From contig CAAGAU010000010.1 in the NCBI GenBank assembly GCA_900767885.1, forward strand, positions 1-33,164: 33,164 bases of DNA, read 5' to 3'. The translations under genes and the position numbers were made by a program. The DNA comes from Clostridia bacterium. GTDB lineage: Bacteria > Bacillota > Clostridia > Christensenellales > Borkfalkiaceae. This document shows positions 32,335-33,164 of the stretch, piece by piece. Numbering within the stretch: position 1 is the stretch's first letter; each line of letters opens with the position of its first letter. The notes below the pieces were generated by a model that was not told where the DNA came from, did no database searches, and saw only the letters and a program-made list of their open reading frames with translations.

Positions 32335-33164
32335 ATGGATAAATTAGCGTACCATTTTAATAAAAAGAAGATTCCCACTAAAACGGAAGGAAAATATAAG
32401 TATTATTATCCATGTTTGCTTAAAGAAGAAGCCGACGAACAATACGGAGATAATTATTATATCGTTACCGAAGTTTCCGAAAGTGAATGGGAAGCATTGC
32501 TTGAACTTGACAGGCTTGAATATAATAACACTCACAAATTCAGCCGTCATTCTTCTACAATACCGAGCGCGAATGAAGATAGGCTTTCCGTCAAACAACA
32601 GCAAAAACGCATATCCGACGATGACTCGTTCGAAACGGTTTTAGAACAAACCGCCGACGAAAACAATCTGCGTAATGCGGCATTGAATGAAAAAGAGCAA
32701 TCCATAATAACCTTATACCGAAACGGATACACTCAGGCGGAAATTGCCGAAAAAACGAGCGTAACGCAAGGCTACGTTTCTTCCGCAATTAAACGGATAA
32801 ACTCTAAAATAGAAAACGAATTTATTAAAAACGCAACTCCCGACGAAATCGTCTCATATTATTGGAAAAACTTTATGGATAAAGGCGAACTTACAAATTA
32901 TCTCGACGTGGAAACAGAGTTTGTTATCCGCTCTATATGGCAGGATTTATTGCCTTTTCTTTATAGTTTTTACAGCGTAGGTGAATTATGCCGTTATATT
33001 CTTAAATACTACCTTTTTAATATCGAAACAATGCGTTCGGATATTGAAAAATATCTCGAGTCGGCTACCGAAAGCGAACGCAATCATTATAACGAATACT
33101 ACAAAAATAAACCCGAAATTATCGGCGCGGTATTCGTCAGGTTGACCAACGAAAGCAAATTAAG
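32335..33164 (+). CDS. Sigma-factor-like HTH protein, partial at window end
   Basis: The reading frame opens at the ATG at 32335 and runs off the window after 276 codons. Residues 115-157 are a sigma region-4-like helix-turn-helix (N-E-K-E-Q-S-I-I-T-L-Y, Y-T-Q-A-E-I-A, V-T-Q-G-Y-V-S-S-A-I-K-R-I). The N-terminal W-E-A-L-L-E-L-D-R-L-E-Y-N-N pattern is typical of small sigma-like regulators carried by clostridial conjugative elements and prophages. The C-terminal half (from about 160) is helical and unfamiliar. There is no Shine-Dalgarno sequence. A -10-like TAAAAT ends 6 nt before the ATG. It supports a mobile-element setting but cannot prove it. Confidence 0.7.
   Translation, partial: MDKLAYHFNKKKIPTKTEGKYKYYYPCLLKEEADEQYGDNYYIVTEVSESEWEALLELDRLEYNNTHKFSRHSSTIPSANEDRLSVKQQQKRISDDDSFETVLEQTADENNLRNAALNEKEQSIITLYRNGYTQAEIAEKTSVTQGYVSSAIKRINSKIENEFIKNATPDEIVSYYWKNFMDKGELTNYLDVETEFVIRSIWQDLLPFLYSFYSVGELCRYILKYYLFNIETMRSDIEKYLESATESERNHYNEYYKNKPEIIGAVFVRLTNESKL

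Noticed and set aside
1..33164. CRISPR arrays, insertion sequences or transposase genes
   Set aside because: No regularly spaced direct repeats and no transposase-like protein were seen. The only mobile-element signs are the tRNA scar, the possible integrase tail and the sigma-like gene.

Overview
The window looks like accessory DNA from a Gram-positive, Bacillota-type bacterium, most likely an uncultured gut-associated Clostridia member. Supporting signs are consensus sigma-A promoters (TTGACA/T, 17 bp, TATAAT), AGGAGG-type ribosome sites, several lipoproteins tethered by C-K-GGGN-SGSS-like linkers, Big_2-type surface domains, and an ABC sugar importer encoded without its own ATPase. Genus or family cannot be called from the sequence alone.

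Left edge (1-1780): a 3' half of a tRNA-Gln (anticodon CTG, minus strand) followed by a hairpin terminator. It has no 5' half, so it looks like the att scar of an integrative element lying to its right. Next to it is an untranslated stretch that reads as an integrase-like C-terminal tail. Then comes an AAA/DUF4143 ATPase gene reading leftwards from a consensus promoter.

Core (1781-29963): one large minus-strand carbohydrate-use locus in two transcription units. The upstream unit (promoter at 29954-29982) encodes intracellular enzymes: an (alpha/alpha)-barrel protein, a GH2 enzyme, a Gfo/Idh/MocA oxidoreductase and a GH95 fucosidase/galactosidase-type enzyme. The downstream unit (promoter at 21779-21807) begins with a ~170-nt hairpin-rich leader and a 44-codon ORF. 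It then encodes a secreted beta-helix/DUF4838 protein split by a frameshift at an A9 run, a sugar-binding lipoprotein and two ABC permeases. After these come a large Ig/lectin-like secreted protein, a DUF4838 lipoprotein, a beta-helix lipoprotein, a cytoplasmic ADP-ribosylglycohydrolase-family protein and a metallophosphoesterase lipoprotein, closed by a hairpin at 1706-1740.

Regulation: a divergent AraC-family gene (30040-30840) sits at the head of the locus. Both minus-strand promoters carry the same 20-bp sequence, AATGCCAAAAATGCAATAAA, ending the same distance upstream of the -35 box. This is a good candidate for the AraC operator and would make the locus a two-promoter regulon. The likely division of labour is that surface lipoproteins and Ig/beta-helix proteins bind and trim a glycan, the importer takes up oligosaccharides, and GH95, GH2, the barrel enzyme and the oxidoreductase finish degradation inside. 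The glycan itself cannot be named.

Right edge (31001-33164): a second DUF4143 ATPase gene reading rightwards, then the start of a sigma-factor-like HTH protein of a type common on mobile elements, cut by the window end. The sugar locus is thus bracketed by two outward-facing, homologous ATPase genes.
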